Part shown: positions 42,279 through 51,413 of the stretch, one piece after another
Numbering within the stretch: position 1 is the stretch's first letter
How the letters are laid out: every line of letters begins with the position of its first letter
NCBI GenBank assembly: GCA_964424105.1
Contig: CAYRHJ010000011.1
Location: forward strand, 1 to 64,000
DNA: 64,000 nucleotides
Source: CAYRHJ01 sp964424105
GTDB taxonomy: Bacteria > Planctomycetota > Phycisphaerae > UBA1845
Direction: 5' to 3'
The notes under the pieces: generated by a model
The model's database searches: none
The model's input: the letters and a program-made list of their open reading frames with translations, nothing else
Told to the model about the DNA's origin: nothing
Position numbers and translations under genes: made by a program

Positions 42279-45056
42279 ATGATCCATTCCGGTTACCGCA
42301 GACACGTTCTTGAACGAAAAACACGACTTTCATTGACAGTTGTCAGCGCATTGCTTGGCACCCTTGTTGTGACGCCAACCACCATGGCAGAAGACAATGC
42401 ATTGATGACCGCGCGGCCGCTTCGGCGTGTGACCAATCTGGCGGATGGTGTAGGTGTGCGGGCGGATTTTGACAAAATCGAATTTGATCGCTTGCGAGGG
42501 ACACCGAATCGGCGATCCGTAGTCCTGCCGTTATCGGACTATGAAAACACGACGTTGGATATGGAACCGTTCAGCGTAACGAATTCGACCACGCGGTTTT
42601 TGATTCAACAGCCTGATGGTAAGACGGACGTTGTTCAACCCGATGTTCTGCTCCTGCGAGGTCAGGTGGCGGGGGAAGCGGGTTCGCGGGCGTTCTTGGC
42701 GCTGACGGCGCAGGGGTCGGCCAACGGCTACATCACGCGGGCCAGCGGCGAGCGATTCTACGTAGGCCAACCCGCCAATCTCGCGGGCAGGGCGGGTGCA
42801 TCCGTTCACATTTCACCGGCTTCGCGCACGACAGACCTGCCGGATTTTCCGCAGTTTTGCGGCGTGGAATTCGCGGGGGAACCGGGGCCAACGACATCAT
42901 CTTCATCGAGCGCCGGCGGCCCGGTATTGGGCGCTCGGGTGGCGATGGCGGCGATCGAAGGCGATCAAGAATTCGTGGCTTTGTTTCCCGATGAAACGGC
43001 GGCTATGAATTACGTGGTGCAACTGTTTGGAGCCGTCAGCGACATTTACCTGCGGGATTTCAACGTGCGAGTGGTGCTCGACCGGGTTCGGTTGTGGCCT
43101 GCGGGCGGCGCGCCTTTTGATGCATCGAATCTGGGGGCGTTTCGATCTTATTACATCGCCAACGAAGACGTGACTGGGCTGAACCTGGTGCACTTGATCA
43201 GCGGTCGTCGCGGTCTTGCGTACGGCGGGGTCGCCTACGTCGGGGGCACGTGTAGCGCGAACGCGACCTACGGAATCAGTGCCTATCTACTGGGCGGGTT
43301 TCCCACGCCGGTCGCCCAACCGAACCTGGGCAACTGGGACTTGATCGTCACCGCCCACGAGATGGGTCACAACATGGGGACGTTTCACACGCATGACGGC
43401 TATGCGCCGACGATCGACGATTGCGGCAACGGGGTGGCGTCGCGCGGGACGATTATGAGCTATTGCCACATCCACGCCGGCGGCACGACGAATATCGACG
43501 TGCGATTTCATAGCCGGGTACAGCAGGTTGTGGAAAGTGACGTTTCCAGCGGTAACTGTCTGTTCTTCGATTGCAACGACAACGGCATCGACGACGCGCT
43601 GGACATTGCCACGCTGGCGAGCGCGGACGCCAACTCCAACGGCGTGCCGGATGAATGCGAGGACTGCAACAACAATGGAACGCTGGATGACCAGGACATT
43701 GTGAATGGGGCGGCGGATGTCAACGGCAACGGCGTGCCGGACGTTTGCGAGACCGATTGCGACGGCGATTCGATACCGGATGAAACAGAAATCAGTTTGA
43801 CGCCCAGCCTGGACATGAATGGAAACAACATTCTGGACGCGTGCGAGCCGGATTGCGACGGCAGCGGGCAGCCGGATTTCGCGGAGATCGCCGCGAACAT
43901 CCTGGACGATTTCGATCGCAACACGGTTCCGGACGTTTGTCAGGATTGCGACGCCAACGGGCAATCGGATTGGCTGGACGTCACCCGCGAGTTCAACGTG
44001 TTTGTAGCGGAGCGAGCAGGCTACGTGCGCGAATATCACCGGTCCAGCGGGTATCCCATCACCAACTGGGGCGAGGCTGAATTGACGGAACCGTACGACG
44101 CGATTTTCGGCCCGGATGATGAACTGTATGTAGCTGATTATGCCGCGAACCAGATCCTGAACATTAACGTGGACACGGTCACGTCATCGATTTTCGTCCC
44201 CAGCGGTCTGGGCGGTCTGGCTCAGCCGGCCGCACTGGTTTTCGACGCCGGCGGCGATCTTTTGGTGGGAAGCAACGGCACGTCGAGCGTGATCAAGTAC
44301 GACGGGGCATCCGGGGCGATGATTGGAACGTTTGTGGCGTCCGGTTCGGGCGGGCTTTCCGGTGTGCGGGGCATGACGTTTGGTCCCGACGGCCACCTGT
44401 ACATTTCCGATTCGACCAACAGCGTGCGCAAATATGACGGCGGAAGCGGCGCGTCCCTGGGCGTCTTTGTCGCGCCAGCCGGCGGCGGATTGAACGGCGC
44501 GCGGGGGCTGGTCTTCATCCCGGATGGACGGCTCTTGGTGGCGGGACAAAACAACCACGCCATCTTGGGATACGACGGTGGAAGCGGAACCTACACGGGG
44601 GTTTTCAACGACGCTGCCAATCCCGCCGGTCCGTGGGGGCTGCGTGTCGGTCCGAATGGTAACGTGTTCGTCGGTACGACCAGCGGTGCCATTTACGTGG
44701 TCGAATATGATTTGCAGGGTCGATACCAGCGACGATACGTGCGCGGCGACCCGTTCTTGGTGACGCCCGGTGGATTTGATTTTCGGCCGGCCTCTGTAAA
44801 CGACTGCAACGTCAATCACCTTCCCGATTGGTGCGACGCGGGTTACGAAATCTACGGAGACGTCGATCATAATGGTACGGTCAGCCTGATCGACCTGTTT
44901 TGCATTTTGAACGCCTTCGATGATGATTTTAGCGAGTGCACGTTTGAAGACGTGGATATCGAGCCGTGCGGCGGCAACGGAACGATTAGTTTGCTCGACT
45001 TGTTTGCGGTCTTGAATGCCATGCAAGGCGAGTTTGGATGTTGCACGGTGGAGTAG
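42279..45056 (+). CDS. Secreted reprolysin-like metalloprotease with dockerin pair
   Basis: 925 residues; AGGAAAG lies before the ATG, and LSLTVVSALLGTLVVTPTTMA is a signal peptide. A pro-region leads to a metalloprotease with the zinc site AHEMGHNMGTFHTHDG (near residue 365), matching HExxHxxGxxH of the reprolysin/M12 and related families, and a later TIMSYCH Met-turn. Then come calcium-type repeats (DCNDNGIDDALD, DANSNGVPDECEDCNNNGTL), an NHL/SMP-30-like propeller of about 280 residues, and at the C-terminus two dockerin-like repeats (YGDVDHNGTVSLIDLFCILN and GGNGTISLLDLFAVLN) ending EFGCCTVE. First of three similar genes. Confidence 0.88.
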   Translation: MIHSGYRRHVLERKTRLSLTVVSALLGTLVVTPTTMAEDNALMTARPLRRVTNLADGVGVRADFDKIEFDRLRGTPNRRSVVLPLSDYENTTLDMEPFSVTNSTTRFLIQQPDGKTDVVQPDVLLLRGQVAGEAGSRAFLALTAQGSANGYITRASGERFYVGQPANLAGRAGASVHISPASRTTDLPDFPQFCGVEFAGEPGPTTSSSSSAGGPVLGARVAMAAIEGDQEFVALFPDETAAMNYVVQLFGAVSDIYLRDFNVRVVLDRVRLWPAGGAPFDASNLGAFRSYYIANEDVTGLNLVHLISGRRGLAYGGVAYVGGTCSANATYGISAYLLGGFPTPVAQPNLGNWDLIVTAHEMGHNMGTFHTHDGYAPTIDDCGNGVASRGTIMSYCHIHAGGTTNIDVRFHSRVQQVVESDVSSGNCLFFDCNDNGIDDALDIATLASADANSNGVPDECEDCNNNGTLDDQDIVNGAADVNGNGVPDVCETDCDGDSIPDETEISLTPSLDMNGNNILDACEPDCDGSGQPDFAEIAANILDDFDRNTVPDVCQDCDANGQSDWLDVTREFNVFVAERAGYVREYHRSSGYPITNWGEAELTEPYDAIFGPDDELYVADYAANQILNINVDTVTSSIFVPSGLGGLAQPAALVFDAGGDLLVGSNGTSSVIKYDGASGAMIGTFVASGSGGLSGVRGMTFGPDGHLYISDSTNSVRKYDGGSGASLGVFVAPAGGGLNGARGLVFIPDGRLLVAGQNNHAILGYDGGSGTYTGVFNDAANPAGPWGLRVGPNGNVFVGTTSGAIYVVEYDLQGRYQRRYVRGDPFLVTPGGFDFRPASVNDCNVNHLPDWCDAGYEIYGDVDHNGTVSLIDLFCILNAFDDDFSECTFEDVDIEPCGGNGTISLLDLFAVLNAMQGEFGCCTVE

Positions 45057-45218
45057 GAGCTTGGCTTCGCGTTGCCGCCATGGGAACGTTTCAGATGGCG
45101 GCGGTTGCGACATAATGTTTCATGCATTGTTTCAACCGCGATTTGACGGTCGCAGTTTGGTTGGGCGAGCCTTTTTGATCGTCGGATCTTTGCGGTAATT
45201 TTGGAAGGTAGGTCGGTG

Positions 45219-47309
45219 ATGAATTGGAATCGTCGTTCCGGAAACGTATTGGCCAGCGGCGCTTGCGTCGTATTCATTTGCATCACGCAGGTTCGGGGCG
45301 ACGCCTGCTGCCTTCCGGACGCGTCGTGCATCCTGGCGACGAACAGCACCACGTGTCGGGCGGAAAGCGGTGAATATCAATCGGGTACAGCCTCGTGCGC
45401 GCCCAACCCCTGCGAACCGTTTCCGTCTTCCGGGGTCAACTTGCTCAGTTGGGTGCCCAAGTCTGCCTTCCCAGACGCGTTGAATCACACGCAACCCGCC
45501 AACGACTGTTGGGGGTACGTCTCGCCATCGGGTCGGGAGTATGCCCTGATTGGGCTTTGGAGCGGCACGGGGTTCGTCGAGGTCACCGACCCGTCCAATC
45601 CCATGGTGGTGGGTTACATCGACGGTCCTAATTCCACCTGGCGGGACATGAAAACGCTTGATGAATACGCCTACATCGTCAGTCAAGAGGGGGATGGGCT
45701 TCAGATCGTGGACCTGTCGCAAATCGACTCCGCCGTGGTGACGGAAGTCACCACCACAACCATCGGGAATCAATTCTTCGAATCGCACAACATCGCCCTG
45801 AACGTCGAGACGGAGTTCGCCTATGGCATGCTCAGCGAGATTCCCGGCCTGGTGGCCATCGATTTGTCCAACCGCGAGAACCCGCAGATTGCCGGCAACT
45901 GGTCGCTGCCAGGTGTCCGCGTGCACGACGTGCAGGTGGTGTCCTATCCCTGTGGGCCGTACGCCGGCTTGGAAATTGCGTTCTGTTGCACCGAGGATGA
46001 CGGGTTCCACGTGGTGGACGTCACGGATAAGCAGAACATGTTTCTACTTTCATCCTCGTCGTATCCCAACGTCCAGTATTCCCACCAGGGCTGGCTGACC
46101 GACGATCGCAAGTATTTCCTGCTGGGTGACGAGTTGGACGAGTTGAATTCCGCCTCGGTAGATTTTACGACCACGCACGTGTTTGACGTGCAGGATCTGG
46201 ACAACGTGCAGTGGATCGGCTCGTTCACCAGTTCCTTGCAGACCATCAATCACAACATGATCGTGCTGGGCGACCGCGTATTTCAGGCTAATTACGAGGG
46301 CGGCTTGTGCGTTTTCGACATCAGTGATATTGAGAACGTGAACGTTTTGGAAGTCGGGTTTTACGACACCTATCCGGAGCGGGATTTTCGCGATTTCAGC
46401 TTTTCGGGGGCATGGGCACCGTATCCGCTTTTGCCCAGCCGCAATGTCCTGGTTTCCGATCGCCAGCGGGGTCTATTCATCTTGGACGCGACCCTGATAT
46501 CGAGCAGCGCCGCCGCACCCCGTTTGGAGTTGATCCCCCGCGGCGGCAGCGGACCCGAAATCATCATCGATCCGGGTGACGTCGTGGTATTGGACGTGAT
46601 GGTTTCCGGCTGGTCGGGCGAAACGTTGCAGGGCGTCAAAGCGCAACTTGAAGCCGCGACGCTCGTGGGCGATTGCGGGGGGACGCTGTCGCTGTTTGAT
46701 TCTGACGGGGACAACGATAACGAATGCGATCCTGGGCTGGATGCCTTTTGTCCGACCTGTCCCGGACAGATTGCGGCTGGCGCGTTTGAAGGAATATACG
46801 TGGACGATTGCCGGGCCGACCATTTCTCCCAGATTCCACCGCCGTTGACCGCGGGGGTGGTCGACGTTGACACCGGTTTGTTGTCCCTGGAATGGACGGC
46901 TTCATCGGGCGGATCGACCGATCCGGGAGATACACGTTACGTGGGTTCATTCGTGCTGGAAGCCTCCAACGATTTTTTCGGTTCGGCACAGATCAAACTC
47001 GAATGTGATCCTGGCAGCACCGCGCAAGATGGTAGTGGCGGGGCGTTTTCAAGCCCGCTGATTCTCGTCGGGGCGGTGGTCAGCTCAACGACGCCGAATG
47101 TGTACGGCGACCTCGATCAAAACGGGACGATCAACCTTTTTGACTTGTTTTGCGTCGTCGATGGGTTCGGTGACGTTTTCGACGATTGCAGCTTCGCGGA
47201 CGTGGACATCCAACCGTGCGGTGGCAATGGCACGCTCAACCTTCAGGACCTGTTTGCACTGTTGGACGCGTTTTCGGACAACTTGGCGTGCTGCCAAGCC
47301 CCCTTGTAA
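45219..47309 (+). CDS. Choice-of-anchor B secreted protein with dockerin pair (1)
   Basis: 696 residues from the ATG at 45219 after TTGGAAGGTAGG; signal peptide to about residue 28. A cysteine-rich N-terminal module (CCLPDASC, then CRAESGEYQSGTASCAPNPC) precedes the choice-of-anchor B domain (TIGR04312-like): ANDCWGYVSPSGREYALIGL, GFVEVTDPSNPMVVG and several LVIVD-like strands (LQIVDLSQIDS, LCVFDISDI). A cohesin/beta-sandwich-like domain (about 420-600) follows, then two dockerin-like repeats (YGDLDQNGTINLFDLFCVVD, GGNGTLNLQDLFALLD) and LACCQAPL. The next gene is a close paralogue of the central domain. Confidence 0.85.
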   Translation: MNWNRRSGNVLASGACVVFICITQVRGDACCLPDASCILATNSTTCRAESGEYQSGTASCAPNPCEPFPSSGVNLLSWVPKSAFPDALNHTQPANDCWGYVSPSGREYALIGLWSGTGFVEVTDPSNPMVVGYIDGPNSTWRDMKTLDEYAYIVSQEGDGLQIVDLSQIDSAVVTEVTTTTIGNQFFESHNIALNVETEFAYGMLSEIPGLVAIDLSNRENPQIAGNWSLPGVRVHDVQVVSYPCGPYAGLEIAFCCTEDDGFHVVDVTDKQNMFLLSSSSYPNVQYSHQGWLTDDRKYFLLGDELDELNSASVDFTTTHVFDVQDLDNVQWIGSFTSSLQTINHNMIVLGDRVFQANYEGGLCVFDISDIENVNVLEVGFYDTYPERDFRDFSFSGAWAPYPLLPSRNVLVSDRQRGLFILDATLISSSAAAPRLELIPRGGSGPEIIIDPGDVVVLDVMVSGWSGETLQGVKAQLEAATLVGDCGGTLSLFDSDGDNDNECDPGLDAFCPTCPGQIAAGAFEGIYVDDCRADHFSQIPPPLTAGVVDVDTGLLSLEWTASSGGSTDPGDTRYVGSFVLEASNDFFGSAQIKLECDPGSTAQDGSGGAFSSPLILVGAVVSSTTPNVYGDLDQNGTINLFDLFCVVDGFGDVFDDCSFADVDIQPCGGNGTLNLQDLFALLDAFSDNLACCQAPL

Positions 47310-47815
47310 AGTGAAGATGCTTTCCGTGTTCCGCCGAAACGTGCTGGACGCCCGACCGACGTTTGGGTCCATCGTCAGACGGCAACTTGTGGTTCTGCGT
47401 GTGAATTGTCGTATCGATTCCGGGTGTACCTTGTTGTCAATTCCGAAAATTGGGGGTTTCTTCGGTCTGGATTTGCGATGATCGGTTCTGCTATCATATT
47501 GAGTTGGATGCATGATGGGGCAGCTTTGGCTTTCCGAGTGGTTCGGAAAGTCTTGTCTCGTCCAGATTGGTGAATGTCGGACTGAACACGCCCGGGGCGG
47601 ACGACACTATCGTCGAACGTGCTCGTTCATCAGAATTGTCGGTCGTTTCATTCAAACAAAACGTCGCACGCGACAAATCGAGCGCGACGTCACGAACAAA
47701 CACAGTGGGTGGGATGCGTTTCCAATTAACGCTTGGCTTGGTTATGAAGCGCGCGACGAACAGCGTGGCGACAAGCGGCCCATCGAATATGCCGGGTTTT
47801 TGAGGAGTATTGCAA
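47310..47815. other. Gene-free stretch, no feature recognised
   Basis: 506 bases between the two choice-of-anchor B genes. No protein-like frame, repeat family copy or clear terminator was seen. GAGGAG at 47802-47807 is the ribosome site of the next gene; the promoter should lie upstream of it. Confidence 0.5.
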
Positions 47816-49588
47816 ATGTCGAATCGTGCGAGAGTCTTGTTTGGATTTGTTGGACTGGCGCTCACCGCCTATTCGTGGCCCGTTACCGAAATCATGGCGG
47901 AAGCTAGGTCCATGGCCATGGTAGCAGACGACCCGATTCTAGCTGAACGAGCCAGACAAATCCGGGCTGATCGGCAGGGCCAATCAGCGGTGACATCGGA
48001 ATCTGCGTCAAGCGGTTTTTCGTCACTCAATGTGAATCTCATGGCCTGGTTGCCGCTGTCCGAATTTGATCCGTTCTTCGCGTTTTCCAATGACGACGCC
48101 AATGATTGCTGGGGCTACGTTTCACCCTCCGGGCGGGAATACGCCATCATCGGACTGGATCGCGGGACGGCCTTCGTGGAAATCACCGACCCGGCCAACC
48201 CCGATATCGTAGGCGCTATCCCGGCCAACAGTTGCATTTGGCGAGACATCAAGGTCTACCAACAGTACGCCTACGCCGTTTCCGAGTGCCATCCGGGCAT
48301 TCAGGTCATCAACCTGACGCAGATTGACAGCGGCCTCGTTTCATTGACCACGACGGTGGGCAGTGGCAGTACACACAACGTCGCCCTCAATGAAGACAGC
48401 GGGTTTCTGTATCGAACCGGCGGCTCACCACGAGGCTTGGGGATTTATGATTTGGCCGACCCGGCTTTGCCGGTTTTTGTCACCAATTGGACGACTCGCT
48501 ATTGCCATGATGCACAAGTGGTCACCTGGACGGAAGCGCCCTTCGCGGGGCAGGAAGTTGCGTTTTGCTTCGCCAATGACTCCGGCGGCGGGGGCAATCC
48601 GGGAGTTGATATCCTGAACGTCACTAATAAAGGCAATATCACGCTGATCGGATCTATCAACCTTTCGCAGGCACCGTTTTTTTCACACCCCGCGTCGTTT
48701 TCACATCAAGGCTGGCTTTCCAGTGATCGTCAGCATCTGTATTTTGATGATGAGCTGGACGAAGCCAACTTCGGCGTGACGACCACCATGCGGGTCATCG
48801 ATATTTCCGATTTGACCACGCCCACGCAGGTTGCCGCCTTTACGAACGGCAACACTTCGCGCGATCACAATCTATACACGGTTAACGATCTGGTGTTTGC
48901 AGCCAACTACACGAGCGGACTGCGGGTTTACGATGTCAGCAATCCGTTGGCGCCGGTGGAGGTGGGGTTTTTCGATACACATCCAAGCAGCGACAGCCTG
49001 AGCTTCAACGGACTGTGGAGCAACTACCCGGCGTTCCCCAGCGGGACCGTCATCGGCAGTGACATCAACGCGGGTCTGTTCATCTGGCGCCTGCCGCTCT
49101 GCTTCGGCGACATCGGTACTTGTTCCGGCCACGGCGTGTGCATGGACGATGCCTGCGTGTGTGATTCCGGGTGGGTCGGGGTCGAGTGTGAATGTTCCAC
49201 CGCAGCCTGCCCCAATGATTGTTCGGGAAATGGTACGTGTGTATGTGGGGCTTGCGATTGCGACCTGGGGTGGATCGGGCTGGATTGTTCGGTCATGGGC
49301 TGTGCGGACGACGGTGAATGCGGTGATGGCGACGTGTGCACGCAAGACGACTGCGTTGATAACGATTGCACGAGTTCGCCGGGCATTTACGGCGACGTGG
49401 ACGGCAATGGAACGGTCAGCCTGCTTGATCTGTTCTGTGTACTTGACGGATTAGCGGACGATTTCTCGACGTGCAGTATGAACGCCGTTGACATTGAGCC
49501 GTGCATTGCGAACGGAACGATCAATCTGGCGGATCTGTTCGCCGTTTTGAACGCATTCAGCGACGTCGATCCTTGTTGCGGCGGATAA
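47816..49588 (+). CDS. Choice-of-anchor B secreted protein with EGF-like and dockerin parts (2)
   Basis: 590 residues from the ATG at 47816; GAGGAG lies about 9 bases upstream. After a signal peptide and short linker comes the same central domain as in the preceding gene (NDCWGYVSPSGREYAIIGLD, AFVEITDPANPDIVG, IQVINLTQIDS, LRVYDVSNPLAPVEVG). In place of the beta-sandwich it has cysteine-rich EGF/tenascin-like repeats (CSGHGVCMDDACVCDSGWVG, CSGNGTCVCGACDCDLGWIG), then two dockerin-like repeats (YGDVDGNGTVSLLDLFCVLD, ANGTINLADLFAVLN) and DPCCGG. The two proteins are related but have swapped middle modules. Confidence 0.86.
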   Translation: MSNRARVLFGFVGLALTAYSWPVTEIMAEARSMAMVADDPILAERARQIRADRQGQSAVTSESASSGFSSLNVNLMAWLPLSEFDPFFAFSNDDANDCWGYVSPSGREYAIIGLDRGTAFVEITDPANPDIVGAIPANSCIWRDIKVYQQYAYAVSECHPGIQVINLTQIDSGLVSLTTTVGSGSTHNVALNEDSGFLYRTGGSPRGLGIYDLADPALPVFVTNWTTRYCHDAQVVTWTEAPFAGQEVAFCFANDSGGGGNPGVDILNVTNKGNITLIGSINLSQAPFFSHPASFSHQGWLSSDRQHLYFDDELDEANFGVTTTMRVIDISDLTTPTQVAAFTNGNTSRDHNLYTVNDLVFAANYTSGLRVYDVSNPLAPVEVGFFDTHPSSDSLSFNGLWSNYPAFPSGTVIGSDINAGLFIWRLPLCFGDIGTCSGHGVCMDDACVCDSGWVGVECECSTAACPNDCSGNGTCVCGACDCDLGWIGLDCSVMGCADDGECGDGDVCTQDDCVDNDCTSSPGIYGDVDGNGTVSLLDLFCVLDGLADDFSTCSMNAVDIEPCIANGTINLADLFAVLNAFSDVDPCCGG

Positions 49589-49675
49589 AAGCGACTGCCC
49601 ATGATTGGCTGCGATTTCTAAGACGCCGCAGGCTGCGAGTCACGTTCGACCGTGGCTGCTGAAACGGCCGGCCTG

Positions 49676-51133
49676 TTAACCGAGCAATTGCAAAACGGAT
49701 TGCGGCTGCTGATTGGCAATCTGCAAAGTCAATTGCGTGCTCTGAACCAGAATCTGCGCCCGCGTCAGCCGTGAAACTTCTTCCGCTATATCAGCATCGC
49801 GGATGCTGGATTCCGATGCGGCCACGTTTTCCAGTTGAATCTGCTGGCTGTTGATGTTCCGCTCGATCTGGTTTTTCTGCATGCCGCCCAGCCGTCCACG
49901 CAGACTGGCCACCTGATTGATCGATTCGCGAATGATGCGTTCCGCGGCGACGAAACTGTTGCCGGACGCGACCTCGTTGGTTCCGCCGGAGCGGAGCGAC
50001 GTCAGAAAGCCAATCACGGAGTTGCCCAGGTTTCCGGTGCTCACCGAATTCATTCCGATGCTCAATTGGCCGTTGGTGTTGACTTCCGGCGTCAATTGGA
50101 ACGTAGCCCCGCCACCCGTGATGCTGTAGGTCGTCGAGGAGACCTGCGTCGCGAAGGATGACGTCAGGTACAACCGTGCGTCGAGACTGACGCTGCGCAC
50201 GTCGACGCGAAGCCCGTCGGCGTTGGCCACCTGACCATTGATGAGCGCGTTGACGTTCTGCCCGAAATCAATGACCGTTTCGCCGACCGAGCTGGCGATG
50301 AAGGAGCTGCCAGCCAGGGATTTCACGCTCACGAACTGACGAGATCCGAAATCCGTCGAATTGAGAATAATGCCGCTGGCGCCGGCGATACCTCCGGCGG
50401 AGAGAATGGCCGATACGCCCACGGTCGCGGTGGCGGTGTTGATCCCGGTCACAACGTCGGCTATCGACGTGCCGCTCGCAAAACTGCGCACATCAACGCC
50501 CAGCGCGCCGGCGATCTCAAAAGTGACGGCTGAGTTCAGTCGCATGGCCCCGTCGTAGAAGGAGGCATCGCCGAACGTGAGTTGGGCGGTCTGGGCGGAA
50601 CCGAGCACCTGCACGACCACCGAAGCCACTCCCGTTTCGGGCACGCGAGCGGAAAAAGTCTCCACGGAGGCGATGCGGGCGTCGTTGACTCCTGACAGGG
50701 TATATCCAAGTTGACCGTTCAGCAGCTTTTTTCCGCCGAAAGAGGTTGTGTTGGCGACACGGTCGATGCTTTGCAGGAGGGAATCGATTTCCAATTGATT
50801 GGCGACGACTTCTTCCTGGGTCAGTGCCCCTTGATTGGCACTTTGCAGCAGGAGGGAGCGCAAGTCGAGCATCAGCGCGGAAACCTCGTTCAGGGCGCCT
50901 TCCGCCGTGGACACAACGTTGAGCGCCCGTTCAGAGTTATCAATGGACTGCGAGATGGCCCGCAGCTCGCTGCGCAGCGTTTCGGACGCGATCAAGCCGG
51001 CGGGATCGTCCTTGCCTCGATTGATTCGCAATCCCGTGCTGAGGCGCTCCAAGCGCGTGTTCAGATCGAGGTTGTTTTCGCGAAGTCTGCCCAGCGCCGT
51101 CAAGGCTGAAATGTTCGTATTAATGCGAGCCAT
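49676..51133 (-). CDS. Flagellin (1)
   Basis: 485 residues. The D0/D1 termini are intact: MARINTNISALTALGRLREN at the N-terminus with RLSTGLRINRGKDDPAGL, and SIRDADIAEEVSRLTRAQIL and QIANQQPQSVLQLLG at the C-terminus. The middle domain (about 180-370) is Ser/Thr/Val-rich and variable, so it forms the surface of the filament. GGAGG lies 6 bases before the ATG. A second flagellin gene lies upstream on the same strand, with about 280 bases between. No other flagellar gene is in this window. Confidence 0.95.
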   Translation of the reverse strand: MARINTNISALTALGRLRENNLDLNTRLERLSTGLRINRGKDDPAGLIASETLRSELRAISQSIDNSERALNVVSTAEGALNEVSALMLDLRSLLLQSANQGALTQEEVVANQLEIDSLLQSIDRVANTTSFGGKKLLNGQLGYTLSGVNDARIASVETFSARVPETGVASVVVQVLGSAQTAQLTFGDASFYDGAMRLNSAVTFEIAGALGVDVRSFASGTSIADVVTGINTATATVGVSAILSAGGIAGASGIILNSTDFGSRQFVSVKSLAGSSFIASSVGETVIDFGQNVNALINGQVANADGLRVDVRSVSLDARLYLTSSFATQVSSTTYSITGGGATFQLTPEVNTNGQLSIGMNSVSTGNLGNSVIGFLTSLRSGGTNEVASGNSFVAAERIIRESINQVASLRGRLGGMQKNQIERNINSQQIQLENVAASESSIRDADIAEEVSRLTRAQILVQSTQLTLQIANQQPQSVLQLLG

Positions 51134-51346
51134 GTCATCCTCCGTGATGACCCAGGGTCACGCCCTCGAAGGGCGATGATGACCACACGACCGTGTGTGG
51201 TCCGGCGATTCCCGATCGTCCAGGTACGATTCGGATTGCCTATGACGATTTCGTCGCCCAGACCGACCTGCTTTAGATAAATGCGTCCGAGAAGGAAGGT
51301 TAGGATTATGAGACGTTGGCACAACAAACAGGATCACGAATGGGAA

Positions 51347-51385
51347 GGGCCGCTGCGTGTCAGGATGACGCAACGGCCCCGTTTT
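51347..51385. terminator. GC-rich hairpin between the flagellin genes
   Basis: GGGCCGCTGCGT (51347-51358) pairs with ACGCAACGGCCC (51368-51379) with one mismatch, followed by CGTTTTT on the plus strand. It lies 29 bases after the stop of flagellin 2, which is transcribed on the minus strand, so it probably ends or processes that message, but the run of T is on the other strand, and the direction is uncertain. Confidence 0.4.
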
Positions 51386-51413
51386 TATCGGAATGGTCCG
51401 GTCGGCCCTTTTT

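Noticed and set aside
47494..47865. A 123-residue minus-strand frame between the choice-of-anchor B genes
   Set aside because: No ribosome site, no domain, and it overlaps the start of the real plus-strand gene.
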